A stretch of DNA of 64,000 nucleotides from Candidatus Eisenbacteria bacterium (GCA_018831195.1 JAHJDP010000019.1:1-64000), one strand, 5' to 3'. Numbered from the stretch's first letter, positions 9,018 through 18,146 are shown. Program-made: numbers and translations. Notes: generated by a model not told the origin, from the sequence alone.

Positions 9018-9322
9018 ATCAGAAAGACCTCTGATCCAAAAGATAGTATACGGTAAACCCCATACCCAAATCTACGCGATCAGCCGGATGAGTTGAAAGG
9101 GTTCTCTTCAAGAGCTCTCTGCAAGAGAAGGACCTGCCCTGAGAGGGGCTCAAGATGCGTCGATTCTTCCGCCAAAAAGGGGGGGGCTGATGGCCGGGAA
9201 GGCGATTGACACGCCTGGATATTACCGTTTAGCCTATGACAAGTTGAATTCCAAGAGGATTCAGGTCGGCTCACGCGGTGCCGGCGGGCGGAATTCATGG
9301 TCATAAAATAGGGGGGAATGAA
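9018..9322. other. Intergenic region between divergent genes
   Basis: About 300 bp separate the response regulator (leftward) from the DUF6588-like gene (rightward). It should hold both promoters. I see only the TATACT element and small imperfect inverted repeats, and no convincing gene. Confidence 0.5.
9045..9050 (-). promoter_or_regulatory. Possible -10 element upstream of the response regulator
   Basis: TATACT on the minus strand, 27 bp before the regulator ATG. No convincing -35 hexamer is seen at 16-18 bp, so the promoter could depend on an activator or be chance. Confidence 0.3.
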
Positions 9323-10210
9323 ATGAAGCAGCGGTTTGCCTTGTTTCTTGTTCTACTGTTGGTTCTCTCCGTCGCGATCCTCCCGGGTTATGCACAACTT
9401 GAAGAGAACCTTGGTGGGCTGACGAAAGAGAACCTGGATGGTTATCTTGGGCCGCTGAATACGGCACTTTCCGGAACAATGAACTCCGCCATCTTTAGGA
9501 CGGGGTTTGTTCCGCAAAGCGGTCTGACATTCAGTATCGGATTGGCTGCTATGGCCGTCGGTTTTGGTGATGATGACGTGACTTACATGCCGAGCGACCC
9601 TCCCGGCTTCACCAGTCTCGAAGAAACCCAGGTGCCGACGGTTGTTGGGGATCCTGAGGGACAGGTTGTGGAGGGGCAGAACGGCCTTGCTCAGATTTAT
9701 CCCGGCGGATTCGACATGAGTGGATTCGAGATCGCCGTTCCCCAGCTCTCGATCGGATCGGCATACGGAACCCGGGCCATTATCAGATATATCGCCCTTG
9801 ATTTAGGTGATGCCGATATCGGCAGTTTCACCTACTTCGGCTTTGGCGGGCAGCATTCGATTTCTCAATGGTTTGAAACATTGCCGGTCGATCTCGCAGC
9901 TGGATTGTTTTTCCAGAGCTTTGAAATAGGCGACATCATGAAAGTCAAAGCGACTCAGTTTAATGTTACCGCAAGCAAAACTTTTGGTGTCGTTCAACCT
10001 TATGTGGGACTCGGTTACGACGCCATCAGCACAAATGTTAAATATAAAAACGAGGATCTGGATTCTTCTTTTGATGTCGATCTGGACACCGAAAGCAATG
10101 CACATCTAACTCTTGGGGCCATGGCAAAGATCCCCGGTATCGCCGTTTTTATGGAGTTTAATGCGGCGGCGGCCAGTGGATTCGCCTTGGGCTTGGAATT
10201 TGGAATATAG
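9323..10210 (+). CDS. DUF6588-like outer-membrane protein
   Basis: An exported protein of 295 residues. The signal peptide is MKQRFALFLVLLLVLSVAIL...GYAQ. The mature part begins LEENLGGLTKENLDGYLGPL, followed by a region on an NSAIFRTGFVPQSGLTFSIG pattern, then alternating beta-strands ending in FALGLEFGI. This N-terminal layout matches my memory of the DUF6588 family of outer-membrane proteins. The ATG at 9323 follows AGGGGGGAATGAA. It lies 12 bp before a lipoprotein gene on the same strand. Function unknown; a porin or channel role is inference. Confidence 0.65.
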   Translation: MKQRFALFLVLLLVLSVAILPGYAQLEENLGGLTKENLDGYLGPLNTALSGTMNSAIFRTGFVPQSGLTFSIGLAAMAVGFGDDDVTYMPSDPPGFTSLEETQVPTVVGDPEGQVVEGQNGLAQIYPGGFDMSGFEIAVPQLSIGSAYGTRAIIRYIALDLGDADIGSFTYFGFGGQHSISQWFETLPVDLAAGLFFQSFEIGDIMKVKATQFNVTASKTFGVVQPYVGLGYDAISTNVKYKNEDLDSSFDVDLDTESNAHLTLGAMAKIPGIAVFMEFNAAAASGFALGLEFGI

Positions 10211-10222
10211 GAGGGTGGGATC

Positions 10223-10855
10223 ATGCGAAAAACGATACTCTTAAATCTCGGTCTCCTTATCTTCCTGTCCTTTATGCTTCAGGGAGCTAAATGCCCAGGG
10301 ATTCCGGAAACAGAGAAGATCGAAATCACCGTGGTGACAGAGCAGTTTGTGGAGCTCAAGTTCCTGGCCCGGGGGGACATCAACGTACACAGCGATATTC
10401 AATATATCGATGTTGATCAACTCCGGCAGGATATTGATGACCTTGGTATTGAAATCGATAAAGTCGATACGTTGCGCGTATCGGCGGTGGAATACGGGAC
10501 GGTGGCTTATTATGAACCGGCTCAGGATCGGGCTATCACCAACGGAAATGTCACGGTTATCCGAACCGACACACAGGCCCAGGCTCTTCTCGTTTCCAAT
10601 TTCAACATGTCTGTGTACCCGCTTTTAGGTCAATTAGCGCCGGCGCCGATTGTGGCGGGCGGTATTGACTTCATCAATGATCTTCTGGCCGACCTGTTGA
10701 CGGCGCTTCAGAACGGTACGAATCCGACACTCGGTGTTGAGGGCATTGTCACTGGAAGCTCAGAGCCCTCCGGACGGGAGTCGAACTTTGATTGGCGGAT
10801 GCGGATCTATTTCCAGATTCCGGGCGGATTCCCTGTGGATGTTGTTGACATATAA
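10223..10855 (+). CDS. Hypothetical lipoprotein
   Basis: A protein of 210 residues with a hydrophobic signal (LNLGLLIFLSFMLQGAKC) whose Cys 24 may be lipidated, although LQGAKC is not an ideal lipobox. The mature part has acidic, beta-rich sequence (ITVVTEQFVELKFLARGDIN) and no domain I recognise. A clear GGAGG site lies 8 nt before the ATG. It follows the DUF6588-like gene by 12 bp, so the two are probably co-transcribed and may act together at the outer membrane. A hairpin follows the stop. Confidence 0.55.
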   Translation: MRKTILLNLGLLIFLSFMLQGAKCPGIPETEKIEITVVTEQFVELKFLARGDINVHSDIQYIDVDQLRQDIDDLGIEIDKVDTLRVSAVEYGTVAYYEPAQDRAITNGNVTVIRTDTQAQALLVSNFNMSVYPLLGQLAPAPIVAGGIDFINDLLADLLTALQNGTNPTLGVEGIVTGSSEPSGRESNFDWRMRIYFQIPGGFPVDVVDI

Positions 10856-10882
10856 TTTCTTCGGGTAAATTTGGCAATACGA

Positions 10883-10908
10883 CGCCGGCGGGGTTTCTCC
10901 CGCCGGCG
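10883..10908. terminator. Terminator-like hairpin between convergent genes
   Basis: A perfect 10-bp stem (CGCCGGCGGG with CCCGCCGGCG) and a 6-nt loop, 27 bp after the lipoprotein stop and 42 bp from the hybrid-kinase stop. The T-tract is weak on both sides; it could serve either gene. Confidence 0.55.
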
Positions 10909-10950
10909 CTATCACAACTTCAGATTGTTTATGAAATGAAATCCGCTCGA

Positions 10951-12672
10951 TCAGGCGGCCTCTTTAATATCCGGCATTTCATGAACCAGCGATTTTGTAA
11001 TAGCGGCATAAAGATGAGACAGATTGGCCGGCTTCTGCACGGATATTGGGGTATCAATACCCAAAGCTTCGGCTCTTTGTCTCCATGGCATCGCGGGCGT
11101 CAGAAAAATAATAGGCAGGCGGCGCCAAGAGGGTGTTTCCTTGATTCTGCGGGCCAGCTCAAATCCATCCATTTCCGGCATATTTGCGTCGATGATAGCG
11201 AGATCGATTTTGCAGCCTTCTTCTTTTGCCTTTTCGAGCCGGTTCATTGCTCCTTCACCGCTCCACTGGGAGCAAACATTCATTCCCCATGCTTCCAAAT
11301 CCTGTGCAATGGAGAACCGGGTCGATGGATGGTCATCGACCAGAAGAACATTGAGATTTCGCCAATCCTCGGCGGCAGCGAAGTCATTCCGCGGTACTGC
11401 GGCGCACTTCCCCACTTTGCTTGTAAAATGGAAGCAGCTTCCTTCGCCGAGAATGCTATCAAAACCAATGGACCCACCCATCAGTTCCACCAGCGTTCGT
11501 GAAATGACGAGTCCGAGACCGGTGCCGCCATATCTCCGCGTGGTCGAGCTGTCAATCTGGGTGAAAGGCTGAAACAGGGTCGAGTGCATTTCCTTGGGAA
11601 TCCCGATGCCGGTATCATTGACTTCAAAGCGAATCAGCATCGAATCGGAATTCTCCTCTTCAACGTTGACCTGCACCAAGACCTCTCCCTGTTGGGTGAA
11701 TTTGATGGCGTTTCCTAGAAGGTTGAGAAGGATCTGCCGGATCCGGTTGGGATCTCCAATGACAACCTTGGGAACATGAGGAGGTATGAGATAAATCAAT
11801 TCAAGTTTTTTGCGACAGGCGCGTTCCGCCACAATGTTCGATGCTTCCTCAACAATTGTACGGATCGGAAATTCAATCGATTCAATGTCGAGTTTTCCGG
11901 CCTCAATCTTCGAAAAATCGAGGATATCATTTATAAGGGTCAGAAGAGCATCCGCCGATTTTTTCAGCGTCTTTGCAAACTCCCGTTGTTCTTCATCCAG
12001 ATCGGTGTCAAGGAGGAGGCTGATCATCCCGATGACGCCATTCATAGGGGTTCGGATCTCATGGCTCATTGTTGCGAGAAACTCGCTCTTTGCCAGTGCC
12101 GTCTTCTCGGCCGCCGATTTGGCCAGATGGATCTCTTCCTCCGCTCTCTTGCGCTCGGTGATGTTCCTCACGAAGAGAATCATTTGATCTTCGGTCAGCG
12201 GAACGATCCGGGCCTCGTAATGATACAAGTTTCCCTTGATGGTGAGCTCATACTCAAAACTTCTAAGCTTTCCATCCCGGTGTGTTTCCTGGATCATCTG
12301 GTGAAAGCGCCCACCGATTTCGGGTTCCGGAATATCCTGAATCCTCTTGCCAATCTGCTGACCCGCTGGAATGAGAAGATCGGGAGAATGCGACGCCTTG
12401 CAGTCAATAATCACGCCGTTGCTATCCACGCGATAAAAGAGGTCCGGAAGGGCTTGAACCACAGCGCGGATCTCAGAGTTAGCTTCCAGTAATTCTTTTG
12501 AGCTCAGATCAAGCGATCGCTCGATCATTTTCCGGTCTTCATCCGACTGAATATAAGCGGCATTCACGGCCTCAATGAAGTTCTTCAGCTCGGCCGTGCA
12601 GGTATCAACATTTCCCAGGTGGCGCCTAAGTTGCCGCTGGAGAAGGCTGTGCAAACTAGGCTGCTTTTTCAT
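10951..12672 (-). CDS. Hybrid sensor histidine kinase (PAS-HisKA-HATPase-REC)
   Basis: A cytoplasmic hybrid kinase of 573 residues with no membrane helix. A coiled N-terminus is followed by a PAS domain (about 65-175, ending FVRNITERKRAEEE), HisKA with His 204 (ATMSHEIRTPMNGVIGM), and HATPase with N-box LLNLLGNAIKFT, G1 NDTGIGIP and G2 YGGTGLGLVIS. A C-terminal receiver has the acidic pair in LLVDDHP, Asp 495 in IIDANMPEMDG, and Lys in VQKPAN. Its start overlaps the end of the FIST-domain gene by 17 bp, so the FIST protein is the probable sensory partner. No DNA-binding output is encoded nearby; phosphotransfer to another protein is likely. Confidence 0.93.
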   Translation of the reverse strand: MKKQPSLHSLLQRQLRRHLGNVDTCTAELKNFIEAVNAAYIQSDEDRKMIERSLDLSSKELLEANSEIRAVVQALPDLFYRVDSNGVIIDCKASHSPDLLIPAGQQIGKRIQDIPEPEIGGRFHQMIQETHRDGKLRSFEYELTIKGNLYHYEARIVPLTEDQMILFVRNITERKRAEEEIHLAKSAAEKTALAKSEFLATMSHEIRTPMNGVIGMISLLLDTDLDEEQREFAKTLKKSADALLTLINDILDFSKIEAGKLDIESIEFPIRTIVEEASNIVAERACRKKLELIYLIPPHVPKVVIGDPNRIRQILLNLLGNAIKFTQQGEVLVQVNVEEENSDSMLIRFEVNDTGIGIPKEMHSTLFQPFTQIDSSTTRRYGGTGLGLVISRTLVELMGGSIGFDSILGEGSCFHFTSKVGKCAAVPRNDFAAAEDWRNLNVLLVDDHPSTRFSIAQDLEAWGMNVCSQWSGEGAMNRLEKAKEEGCKIDLAIIDANMPEMDGFELARRIKETPSWRRLPIIFLTPAMPWRQRAEALGIDTPISVQKPANLSHLYAAITKSLVHEMPDIKEAA

Positions 12673-13807
12673 CTTCCCACATGGTCGTAATGGTCATCGT
12701 CTGATTATGCAGCTCACATTTGGCGTTCGGCGAAAAAGGGGAGATCTCGCCATAGGAATAAAAGCCCGTCAAAACAGTATGCTGTCCCAAGACATCCCTG
12801 ACGCATTCGATTTCCTCTTCGACACGTTGATTCAGAACCAGTTTCCGGCCGACACAACTGATGAGGATTGCGAGATCCGGGGTTCTCGAGCCGCCGGCTT
12901 CATAACTTGCCGTCGCAGCGCCCGCCGCACCATCGATCAGGCGATCAAAATTCGCTCTCATAAGCTGCGCGTAACTGCCTTCCGGAATATCGCCTGCAAA
13001 TGTCATACTCTGCTTTTCTTCATCAATAGCTAATATGGTCCGTACCACCGCGCGCTCGTTTCCTGGAACTTTAACATTTAGTGGAAAGAGAAGAGCCGTT
13101 GATGGGAGCCCCCCGGCATGTTCACCGAGATATTCCTTGTAGAGGACCAGGGCCGATTTGCCATCCAGTTGATAAAGAATGTTGCCCTCGGATTTTGTCA
13201 CAAGCCGTTCCGGGCCGAATGTATCCCAGCCCCCAAGCGATGCATAACCTATGTGCAAGTCGCCCCCATAGAATCCGATCGCCGCCACGAGATTCCGCTT
13301 TGCCTTGCCCTCTTTGATGACAAAAGTCCGGCCGAAACGGGTTCCATCACCAGAGAGTCCTCCTGTTGCCGTGACCTCTTTAGGAAGATTTTTTAACAAA
13401 CCCTTGACCAGCTCACTGCCATTGATATTGAGCCCATCGGAAAGGAGAAAGATATGGACCAATCCCTTGGGATCGAACGCACGGGCCAGCCGCCTTCCTA
13501 CGCTGCGGCTTTGATCACTGTTGGGGATTTCTTCGGTGACAATCTGAAACCGGGTGCTCTTGAACTCAATCGCCGTCGCCACGAGCGTATCGTCACTCAC
13601 CTCAGTGCTGCAAATCTCACCCGCGGTCGAACACCCAAAGATATGTGCGTTGGGATAAGCTCGGTACAGGTCCGATAAAAGGTCTTCCCGCTCAATGATC
13701 GAGGTGCCGGCAAAAACAAAGACAAGCTGGGCTTTCTCTCCAAGACCATCCCCTCGCATCTCACTCCAACCTTCCGATTCGGACCAGTGTCTCTGTTCGA
13801 CTTTCAT
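12656..13807 (-). CDS. FIST-domain signal transduction protein
   Basis: A protein of 383 residues with FIST_N followed by FIST_C. Recognisable parts are AQLVFVFAGTSI, NAHIFGCSTAGEI, the VTATGGLSGDG stretch, and the C-terminal end VLTGFYSYGEISPF...CELHNQTMTITTM, which is diagnostic. FIST domains are proposed small-ligand sensors, perhaps of amino acids, and often pair with kinases and chemotaxis proteins. Here the gene overlaps the hybrid kinase by 17 bp. The ATG at 13807 has GGAGG 7 nt upstream; the frame continues to 13867 without one. Confidence 0.92.
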   Translation of the reverse strand: MKVEQRHWSESEGWSEMRGDGLGEKAQLVFVFAGTSIIEREDLLSDLYRAYPNAHIFGCSTAGEICSTEVSDDTLVATAIEFKSTRFQIVTEEIPNSDQSRSVGRRLARAFDPKGLVHIFLLSDGLNINGSELVKGLLKNLPKEVTATGGLSGDGTRFGRTFVIKEGKAKRNLVAAIGFYGGDLHIGYASLGGWDTFGPERLVTKSEGNILYQLDGKSALVLYKEYLGEHAGGLPSTALLFPLNVKVPGNERAVVRTILAIDEEKQSMTFAGDIPEGSYAQLMRANFDRLIDGAAGAATASYEAGGSRTPDLAILISCVGRKLVLNQRVEEEIECVRDVLGQHTVLTGFYSYGEISPFSPNAKCELHNQTMTITTMWEDEKAA

Positions 13808-14165
13808 GACGATGCCTCCGTCTGATTCCCCAAAATTCGCGTGATCACAAGAATGTTTGAATCGCATATTCCTACTGAGATTGTCGGCTTAGATGGCAGG
13901 GTTCATTATTCATGGTTTCTTGGCGCCAGATCTTTCTCTCATGATTATTTTTCCCGCTGACTCTTGCCATGGGAATGAACAAAAATCGTACAAGTCATGA
14001 GGCGATATCTATTGATATTAAAAGAGTTAGCTCGTTAAGGATCAGAATCCAATAGGCGGGGTTTATATTATTAGATATTCTGTTGCAAAAATTAAGCTAA
14101 ACTTAAGTATCGTCCAGCTCTGGATGCTCCAGATAGACCCATTCATGTGATGATCATTTTGTCAG
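13808..14165. other. AT-rich intergenic region
   Basis: About 360 bp, clearly more AT-rich than its surroundings, upstream of the leftward FIST gene and downstream of the tRNA. It contains several A/T runs that could serve as promoter elements, but I cannot fix a convincing -35/-10 pair. I see no gene. Confidence 0.5.
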
Positions 14166-14248
14166 CGGAGGGCGAGGGACTCGAACCCCCAAGCGGTCGC
14201 CCGCGGCGGATTTCAAATCCGCTGCCTTACCAATTAGACTAGCCCTCC
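14166..14248 (-). tRNA. tRNA-Ser (anticodon UGA)
   Basis: An 83-nt class II tRNA. The acceptor stem GGAGGGC pairs with GCCCTCC with discriminator G. The anticodon stem GCGGA/TCCGC encloses loop TTTGAAA, giving anticodon TGA. A long variable arm (around GCGGGCGACCGC) is followed by the T-arm with GGTTCGAGTCC. A long variable arm plus this anticodon identifies serine, reading UCA. CCA is not encoded. Confidence 0.95.
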
Positions 14249-14321
14249 GACCTCCGGATCTTACGATTTTCCCGGTCTGAGGAAAAGAGGAACTCCGACA
14301 AGAGCTTTACAGTAATATCCT

Positions 14322-14403
14322 TGGGAGGGGAGATTTCCCCGCGGCGCCGATCATGGGAGGGGAGAACACCCCCGCGGCGCCGATCATGGGAGGGGAGTCC
14401 CCC
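14322..14403 (+). repeat. Tandem repeat, about 32-33 bp x 2.5
   Basis: Two units (14322-14353 and 14354-14386) start TGGGAGGGGAG and end CGCGGCGCCGATCA, differing only in the centre. A third partial unit covers 14387-14403. Each unit pairs GGGAGGGGA with a C-rich run, so hairpins could form. The array ends about 45 bp before the GTG of the DNRLRE-like gene. Confidence 0.85.
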
Positions 14404-14448
14404 ACATCTCGTTGACAGGCCCTAAACCCCTCCCTAGACTGAAAATCT

Positions 14449-15696
14449 GTGAATCAAAGAAATGCGAACATCATCCGGCTGCTGACGCTGGCCGTCCTGC
14501 TTGCCGTCACCTTCCTCGCCTGCTCAGAGGAAGATAATCCCTATTGGTATTTGGATGGGAATCGTGCCCCCGGCAATGTCATCCCGGATACGGTCTGGGT
14601 AATGGCGGATCGGGATACAACGGTAGAAATCGAGATCAACACCGGTTCCTCACCCTATTTGTTTGTTGGTGAGCATGGCGGTCTCGAGATGGTCGCCTAC
14701 CTTAAATTCACCAGCCTTCCCGATACCGCCTCCGTGGCCTATGCCCTGCTTGATCTCAACATTGATGGTGGGACCGGCGAGCCGTTCCAGATCCAGATCC
14801 AGGCGGTAACCTCGAATTTCGATTGGGAGGAGTCGGAAATCCGTTGGGAGAACCGGCCTGAGGTAGATCCGGCGCCTCTTTGGGCTTCGGCCGAACCGAT
14901 CTCCTGGGGAGAGGATACCACTCTCTACGCAGCCGTTCTGAAGATCCCAGGCCGCATCATTAATGATTGGATCGAGAACAGCGAGGGGAACGGCGGCATT
15001 CGGATCTCGAAATCGCGGGCGGACGCCTCTCTGGGTATCATCAAGATCCTCTCTTCGGAGGCGGTGCTTGATACCGGCGGGGTCACCATCGTCAATCCAC
15101 CCCTCACGATCACCATGGCCGATTCCAGCCGAAGCGTCCGCGGGCCCGCCCAAGACGCCTATGTCCAAACGCGGATCGAAGGCGACCCCTGGGGCTCCGA
15201 TCCGACGTGGCTCGGCGTGGGAGGAGGCCGGCCCCGCCGAACCTTCATCGGGTTTAATCTCTCCGCGCTCCATGATTCGCTCAGCAGCGGAACGGTTTTC
15301 TCAGTCGCACAGGCGGCGCTCATCCTGAATCCGCTGGAAGGCGCCGTAGATGACTTGCCCATCACCGATTCGCTCCGTGTCTCCATCATTCCGATCGAGA
15401 CCGATCCCGCCTGGTCCGAGAACGATTCGATTCCCGACTCGCTCCAGGTCGAATCGGGGGCTGTGACGAGAGGGAATATCGAGCTCAGCGAAGAGGTGGC
15501 TGAATTCAATGTGACCCGTCTTGTCTCCGACTGGATCACCCACACACCTATAAATGGCGGACTCGCCGTTATCGCCGATATAGAAACCCGCACCCTGAAC
15601 GGCATCCGCCTTGCCAGCCGCTTGGATCCGGAACGTGGTCCCCGGTTGCGCATCATCGTGACCTATTCGACAACTCCCAGACCGGGGGGCAAATGA
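14449..15696 (+). CDS. Lipoprotein with two DNRLRE-like domains
   Basis: A protein of 415 residues with a signal and lipobox (LAVTFLAC, Cys 25). Two related beta-sandwich units follow. The first (about 65-200) has MVAYLKFTSLPDTASVAYAL then FDWEESEIRWENRP. The second (about 225-405) has RRTFIGFNLSALHDSL, VAQAALIL, FNVTRLVSDWIT and a closing GPRLRIIVTY. These strands match DNRLRE domains of secreted surface proteins. The start is a GTG with no good ribosome site, so the exact N-terminus is uncertain, though the signal peptide supports it. The stop overlaps the ATG of the next gene (ATGA). Confidence 0.7.
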   Translation: MNQRNANIIRLLTLAVLLAVTFLACSEEDNPYWYLDGNRAPGNVIPDTVWVMADRDTTVEIEINTGSSPYLFVGEHGGLEMVAYLKFTSLPDTASVAYALLDLNIDGGTGEPFQIQIQAVTSNFDWEESEIRWENRPEVDPAPLWASAEPISWGEDTTLYAAVLKIPGRIINDWIENSEGNGGIRISKSRADASLGIIKILSSEAVLDTGGVTIVNPPLTITMADSSRSVRGPAQDAYVQTRIEGDPWGSDPTWLGVGGGRPRRTFIGFNLSALHDSLSSGTVFSVAQAALILNPLEGAVDDLPITDSLRVSIIPIETDPAWSENDSIPDSLQVESGAVTRGNIELSEEVAEFNVTRLVSDWITHTPINGGLAVIADIETRTLNGIRLASRLDPERGPRLRIIVTYSTTPRPGGK

Positions 15697-16952
15697 TGAT
15701 GCGTCGATGGATGCTGCTGACCCTGCTATTGAGCACTTTGCCGGCACCCTTGCTGACCACTGGTGCTTGGGGTGAATCGATATTTTCACGGGAAGCTTTG
15801 GGTGAATGGCGGGAACCTTACGACCTCCGAGCGCAGGGGATGGGTGGCGTCTCCATCGCGATCCGTGATTCCTTCCCGCATGCGCAGCAGAATCCCGCCG
15901 GTATCATATTCAGCCGGCTCAGTATCGCCTATGTCTCAATCTATCCGGAGAAACGTTGGCTCAGGGTCCCCGCTGACGGCTCCGCCTGCCCTAATGGCTT
16001 GGAATGTCCTTCTTCCGGCGGCACGAAATCACAGGTTTCAGGTGGTTTGGCGAATATTCACAGTGTTATCAAATTGGGGCCGCGCTGGAGCCTGGGTCTT
16101 GGCGTCCGGCAGATCAATGATCCCGCCTATCAAATCGTTAATATGATTGATAGTGGGGGGATTGGCGAGGCTGAGCGCCAGGAAGAAGGAACCGGTGGCT
16201 TTTTATCTTATACATTAGGTCTTGCCTATAGAGTATCGCCGGATTTTTCCATTGGATTCGAAGGATCCCGTATCAGCGGCGCCATCACCGACATTGTTGA
16301 ATACAATTTCACCAACGGCAATTACATGGATACACGGGATGAACTGACCACCCGGATGAAGAAAGGGTGGCAGGGCCGTCTTGGATTCCTTTGGGCTCCC
16401 GGCCGCCTTGCCATGGGCGGTTTCTATGCCACCGCGGTAGCGGCTGACGGCACCTGGAATTGGCGCAATCAGGATGGCGTGCAGACGAGGCTGTCCTTTG
16501 ATATCGACCTGCCTCCCTCCGCCGGATATGGCATGGCGCTTGATCTTGGGGATCGTTGGCGCGCCGGCTACGATATTGTATGGCGGGGCTGGTCGAAGGC
16601 GAAATTCCCCGCGCTGGATGGATCGGAACCAGACTACACTGATACCTGGCGGATCGGGTTGGGTGTGGAAAAGATCGGTGAGGTCAGCACGCGGGCGCGA
16701 TTTGGGGAGGGTGTTTCTCTCCGCGCGGGATTGAGTTACACGCCTTGGTATTTTGAAAACGCCGAAGGGCGCCGCGTGACGGAATCGGCTGTTTCGATGG
16801 GGCTCGGTCTCCCGCTCTCCAAGGACCGGGGCCGTATTGATTTTCTCCTGGAACTTGGCAAGCGATCCGTCGAAGAAATGAAACGCCCCGACGAAATTTT
16901 CCTCCGTCTCGGTCTTGGCGCCACTTATGGCAGCATGCCGCGAGAATACTAA
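15693..16952 (+). CDS. Outer-membrane beta-barrel protein (FadL/PorV-like style)
   Basis: A protein of 419 residues with a signal peptide (LLTLLLSTLPAPLLTTGAWG). Then comes LRAQGMGGVSIAIRDSFPHA followed by QQNPAGI, the N-terminal pattern of FadL/OMPP1 and PorV-like barrels in which a GMGGA...NPA motif starts the hatch. The remainder alternates strands and turns to a C-terminal FLRLGLGATY. ATGA overlap with the DNRLRE-like lipoprotein implies coupled translation, so the two probably work as a pair on the cell surface. The transported ligand is unknown. Confidence 0.72.
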   Translation: MMMRRWMLLTLLLSTLPAPLLTTGAWGESIFSREALGEWREPYDLRAQGMGGVSIAIRDSFPHAQQNPAGIIFSRLSIAYVSIYPEKRWLRVPADGSACPNGLECPSSGGTKSQVSGGLANIHSVIKLGPRWSLGLGVRQINDPAYQIVNMIDSGGIGEAERQEEGTGGFLSYTLGLAYRVSPDFSIGFEGSRISGAITDIVEYNFTNGNYMDTRDELTTRMKKGWQGRLGFLWAPGRLAMGGFYATAVAADGTWNWRNQDGVQTRLSFDIDLPPSAGYGMALDLGDRWRAGYDIVWRGWSKAKFPALDGSEPDYTDTWRIGLGVEKIGEVSTRARFGEGVSLRAGLSYTPWYFENAEGRRVTESAVSMGLGLPLSKDRGRIDFLLELGKRSVEEMKRPDEIFLRLGLGATYGSMPREY

Positions 16953-17054
16953 GCCAGTTCTTTTCTTTCCATCACCGCGATCCGGCGAAACGTACCGGAA
17001 AACGAGCCGTAAAGTGTACCGGGAAATGAGCGGCGAAGCGAGCGCGCAATTGCA

Positions 17055-18146
17055 ATGAATCGTATTGTCTACTTGGATCGAGTTAAAGCCCTTGGGATGC
17101 TCCTGGTTTTTTTTGGTCATTTTATTGAGAAACTCTATTTTGCACAGGCCCCCGGCGCTTTGCTTCAATGGAAGGCCGTCTATGCGATGCATATGCCTCT
17201 CTTCTTTTTCCTGGCGGGGGTTTTTTGGAAGCCGGGAAGAAGATGGTTTCTGGGAACGGCGCTGAACAAAATAAAAACGCGCCTGATTCCCGTCATTCTC
17301 TTTTCATTGATCGCTCTGCCCTTCTGGTTCTTGATTTCGACGCCCGTTATCGATATGTCGCGCAGAGCCGCCTTATACATATCGGGATCACCAAAACTGA
17401 ATTGGCTTTGCTGGTTTCTGGTTTGCCTCTTCACGCTGGAAATCCTACTTTTGGTTTACTCGAGGTTTTTTAGGGGATTCGGCCGCGGCAGGATCATCGG
17501 TCTCGCTCTTTTTTGTTATGTCATCGGCTGGGGGTTCGCCGATTACGGGGATAAGTTGAGTTTTTGGACGGGCATTCGCAAGAATTTCTGGTTCTTGAAT
17601 GAATCGCTGACCGCGGCGGGAATCTACCTAACCGGCTTTCTCTTCAGGGATCTGCTTTTTGAAGCTGTTCGACCGGTGAGGGATTTTGTTATTCTTCTGG
17701 GTGCCGGAATTATCTTTTTCGCGACATTCAATCTGAACCAGGGGCCATTTGAGCATCTTTATCCGGTCGCCATCATGGCGGCATCAAGACACGGCCAGCC
17801 GGTGCTCTTTGTTCTGACCGCGCTGGCAGGGATAATCTTTGTTATCTGGTTGCTGAAAATGATTCCTTTAAAAGCCCCCCTGGCTGATTTTATCGGGCGG
17901 AACACGATTATCTATCTCGGTTTGAATGGGCTCTGCTTCCACTTTTTTGATACTTGGATCTATGAATGGGTCGGGTACACGCCTGGGAGCCCTTGGATGA
18001 CATTCGGCTATACAATGGTCTATTCAATTGTAATGATGATGTTCTTCATTCCAATGGCCTGGATGTTGAGGCGCTTCGTGCCTGAGTTGGTCGGCCTGCC
18101 CTGGTCGGGGTCGTCGCTTCTCCCAAAGATGAAGTGGGGGCAATAG
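17055..18146 (+). CDS. Acyltransferase family 3 membrane protein
   Basis: A polytopic membrane protein of 363 residues with about ten hydrophobic helices. The N-terminus IVYLDRVKALGMLLVFFGHF carries the D-R/K...H pattern of Acyltransferase_3, whose conserved His lies in the first helix. HMPLFFFLAGVFWK is the second family motif. Relatives O-acetylate sugars or surface polymers. The ATG at 17055 has no strong ribosome site. The 102 bp before it contain two imperfect copies of a GTACCGGRAAAYGAGC-type element. It converges on the isochorismatase-like gene with a 34-bp gap. Confidence 0.85.
   Translation: MNRIVYLDRVKALGMLLVFFGHFIEKLYFAQAPGALLQWKAVYAMHMPLFFFLAGVFWKPGRRWFLGTALNKIKTRLIPVILFSLIALPFWFLISTPVIDMSRRAALYISGSPKLNWLCWFLVCLFTLEILLLVYSRFFRGFGRGRIIGLALFCYVIGWGFADYGDKLSFWTGIRKNFWFLNESLTAAGIYLTGFLFRDLLFEAVRPVRDFVILLGAGIIFFATFNLNQGPFEHLYPVAIMAASRHGQPVLFVLTALAGIIFVIWLLKMIPLKAPLADFIGRNTIIYLGLNGLCFHFFDTWIYEWVGYTPGSPWMTFGYTMVYSIVMMMFFIPMAWMLRRFVPELVGLPWSGSSLLPKMKWGQ

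Noticed and set aside
11776-12492. Long plus-strand frames opposite the hybrid kinase
   Set aside because: They are shadows of a gene with clear kinase motifs on the minus strand.
14166-14403. Phage or island attachment site at tRNA-Ser
   Set aside because: The tandem repeat lies on the 5' side of the tRNA and no copy of the tRNA 3' end or integrase is visible.
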